Below, in pieces: positions 62,020 through 64,000 of a DNA stretch of 64,000 nucleotides. The translations under genes were made by a program, and so were the position numbers. The stretch's first letter is position 1, and the number at the start of each line of letters is the position of its first letter. Source of the stretch: Cynocephalus volans (lineage: Eukaryota; Chordata; Mammalia; Dermoptera; Cynocephalidae); the NCBI RefSeq assembly GCF_027409185.1, contig NC_084469.1:31796293-31860292 (forward strand), given 5' to 3'. Under the pieces are notes generated by a model. It did not search any database, was not told the DNA's origin, and worked only from the letters and a program-made list of their open reading frames with translations.

Positions 62020-64000
62020 AGCCATTTACAATGTCATAAAAAAATCAAATACTTAGGAATAAATTTAACAAAAAATGTGCAAGAGTTCTACACTGAAAAC
62101 TACAAGCCATTATTGCAAGAAGATAAAAAAGTTCTAAATAAATGCAGAGTTATATCAGTGAATGGATCGGAAGACTCAGTATTTTAAGGATGTCAATTCT
62201 CTCCAAATGAATTTATAGATTCAATGCAATGCCAATGAAAATCCCAGCAAGTTTTCTGGTGAAATTGGCAAACTGCTTCTAAAACTTATGGAAATGCAAA
62301 GGGTCAAGAATAGACACACCTATTTTGAAAAATACAGAGGGAAGCTTTCACTAAGATCTATCATAAAGCTATGGTAATTAAGACAGTGAAGTATAGGCAA
62401 GGATAGGCAAATTGTCCAATGGAACATAACAGAGTCCAGAAACAAACCCACACATATACGTTTATCTGATTTATGACAAAAGCAACACTGCAGAGTGATA
62501 GATAAAGGGTGCATTTATGATAAATTGGTGAGTTGGATATTCATATGGAAAAAGTTATATTCTGACCCTTACCTTATATCATATATTTAAAAAAATAAAA
62601 TCTAGGTAGGGTACCTATCTAAATGGGGAAGGTAAAACTTTTAGTGTGGAGGATACCAACATTAGTAAAGCAAATGTATTTAACAGGGCTTAACTTATTG
62701 CTTAGTGGGGCCACAGCCCTGTAGTTTAAGGTATAGCCTAACTTTTTAGAATTACACATAGAAATGCTTATCTTGGGAAAAACAGAAAACTTTCCCAGGA
62801 CTAAAGTCTCTGTTGTAGATAAAAAAATTGTAAGGGCAGTCATCCTTGGTGCAGTTAAACCTAATGATGGGAAAGTATGTGAGCTAAAAGCTTCAAGGTT
62901 GATGGTTGGGGATGTTCCACATCTCGCCCTCATGCTGTTTCTTTGAGTTTCTTAGGGAACTAAGTGTTGCCATGACGATTATCTCATTGTTCCTTTTGTA
63001 ACCACCTGTGTTCCTTTTCTGTAACTTTCTTGCCTGGACAATAAGCACTGGGAGAAAACCTGATTCTCGGTTATTCTTAGGAATTATTCTCTCTTGAAAG
63101 AATTGCTCCTGGGATTAACCCCTTCTGGGCCTCTCACTGCTCTGGAGAAATGGGCTTTGAGTAATCCTTTGCGTCCCCATCACCCTTGAAGAGGTGACAT
63201 TTTAGAGGAGAGCATCTTTATGACTTGGAGAAGGCAAAGATTTCTTAAGTAGGGTGAAAAAGAACCAATCATAGAGGAAAAAAATTATAAATTGGACTAT
63301 ATTAAAATGAAGAAATTTCGTTTGTCTAAAAGACCTCTTAAAAGACTGAAATAGCAATCACAGAGTGGGAGAAGATATTCACAACATACATAGCTGACAA
63401 AAGGTTTATATCTAGAATATGTAAAGAACTTCTAAGAATAAAAAAGAAAAAGGCAGATAACAATAAAAAATGAGCAAAAACTTGACAGACACCTTACAAG
63501 AGAGGAAGTTCAGTAAAATATGAAGAGGTTCTCTTACTTCATTAGTCATCAGAGACCACAAATTAAAATCACAGTTGAGATGCCATTAACCACCCACCAG
63601 AATGGCTAGAGTGGAAAAGAAAAAGGAGAACAGAAAAAAGAAAAAAAAAAAAAACCCAAAAAACAAAGTGTTATAGAAGACATGGAGCAACTGGAACTCT
63701 CATACCCTGCTGGTGGAAGTATTAATTGGTATAACCACTTTGGAAAGCTCTGGCAGCATCTACTACAGCTAAACATATGCATAACTTTTCACCTAGCTAT
63801 TCTACTTTTATGGATATATCCAACAGGAATTCATATATATGTTTACCAAAGATATATGCTGCAGTGTTCAAAGGAGTGCTATTTGTAATAGCCCTAAACT
63901 AGAAACTACCCACGTGCTCATTGACAGTAGAATGGATAAGTAGTGTTATACTATGCAGCTATGAGAATGACTGATATATAACTACATGCAACACTACAGA
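62020..64000 (+). mobile_element. Old L1 ORF2/3' region (L1M-like), interrupted by a solo LTR
   Basis: Sense L1 ORF2: TACTTAGGAATAAATTTAACAAAA, ATTCAATGCAATGCCAATG, CTATGGTAATTAAGACAGTG and, after the LTR, GGAGAGCATCTTTATGACTTGG, GGCAAAGATTTCTTAAG and GGAACTCTCATACCCTGC. Many stops; long dead. Confidence 0.82.
62645..63199 (+). mobile_element. Solo LTR, 555 bp, with 6 bp target duplication
   Basis: Starts TGTGGAGGATACC and ends GAAGAGGTGACA, so TG...CA. Flanked by ttttag at 62639-62644 and 63200-63205. L1 homology resumes directly on either side (AAAACTTTTAG / TTTTAGAGGAGAGC), which fixes both ends. An AATAAG-type signal lies near 63039. A 6 bp duplication is usual for class II (beta-retrovirus-like) elements; family not identified. 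No viral coding sequence remains. Confidence 0.75.

Overview
This is a mammalian nuclear genome window, about 64 kb, with intron-split genes, CpG islands and dense retrotransposon debris. The lineage is probably colugo (Dermoptera). The SINEs here are monomers and dimers built from a tRNA-Ile-like unit, the hallmark of the CYN SINEs described from colugos, and no Alu, B1/B2 or bat VES element was seen. The species call is inference; the vertebrate gene content is secure.

Region by region: 1-10300 holds the last five coding exons of SMTNL2 (smoothelin-like 2, plus strand), including the whole C-terminal calponin-homology domain, with a 7 kb last intron full of small repeats. 10300-30180 is intergenic, with old L1, L2, MIR, CR1/L3 and LTR fragments, tRNA-Ile SINEs, mariner-like MITEs and a perfect 52 bp tandem duplication. 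30181-32357 is a complete processed retrocopy of HDGFL3: CpG-rich 5' UTR, almost full ORF, 3' UTR, poly(A) tail and perfect 17 bp target-site duplications. 32358-50145 is intergenic, with MIR, MER2 and MER5A-like transposons, MaLR-type LTRs, an L1 5'-UTR-only element, and an L1 (plus) split by a TSD-bounded minus-strand composite insertion. 50146-57024 is a full-length but inactivated L1 with 15 bp target-site duplications. 57680-59240 is a CpG island with a CCAAT-rich upstream module and a downstream RFX/forkhead module. It leads into TEKT1 (tektin-1, plus strand), whose first coding exon is 60686-60875; the rest of the gene lies beyond the window.

The two host genes do not form a functional unit: SMTNL2 is a CH-domain protein of the smoothelin family and TEKT1 is a structural protein of ciliary and flagellar doublet microtubules. 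The main novelty is in retrotransposition: an apparently expressible HDGFL3 retrogene with an altered PWWP motif, a composite L1 insertion carrying foreign sequence at both ends, a tailless tRNA-Lys retropseudogene, and an L1 ORF2 with an intact endonuclease site but a mutated reverse transcriptase motif. Repeat family names were assigned by recall without a database search and are less certain than the junctions and duplications, which are visible directly.
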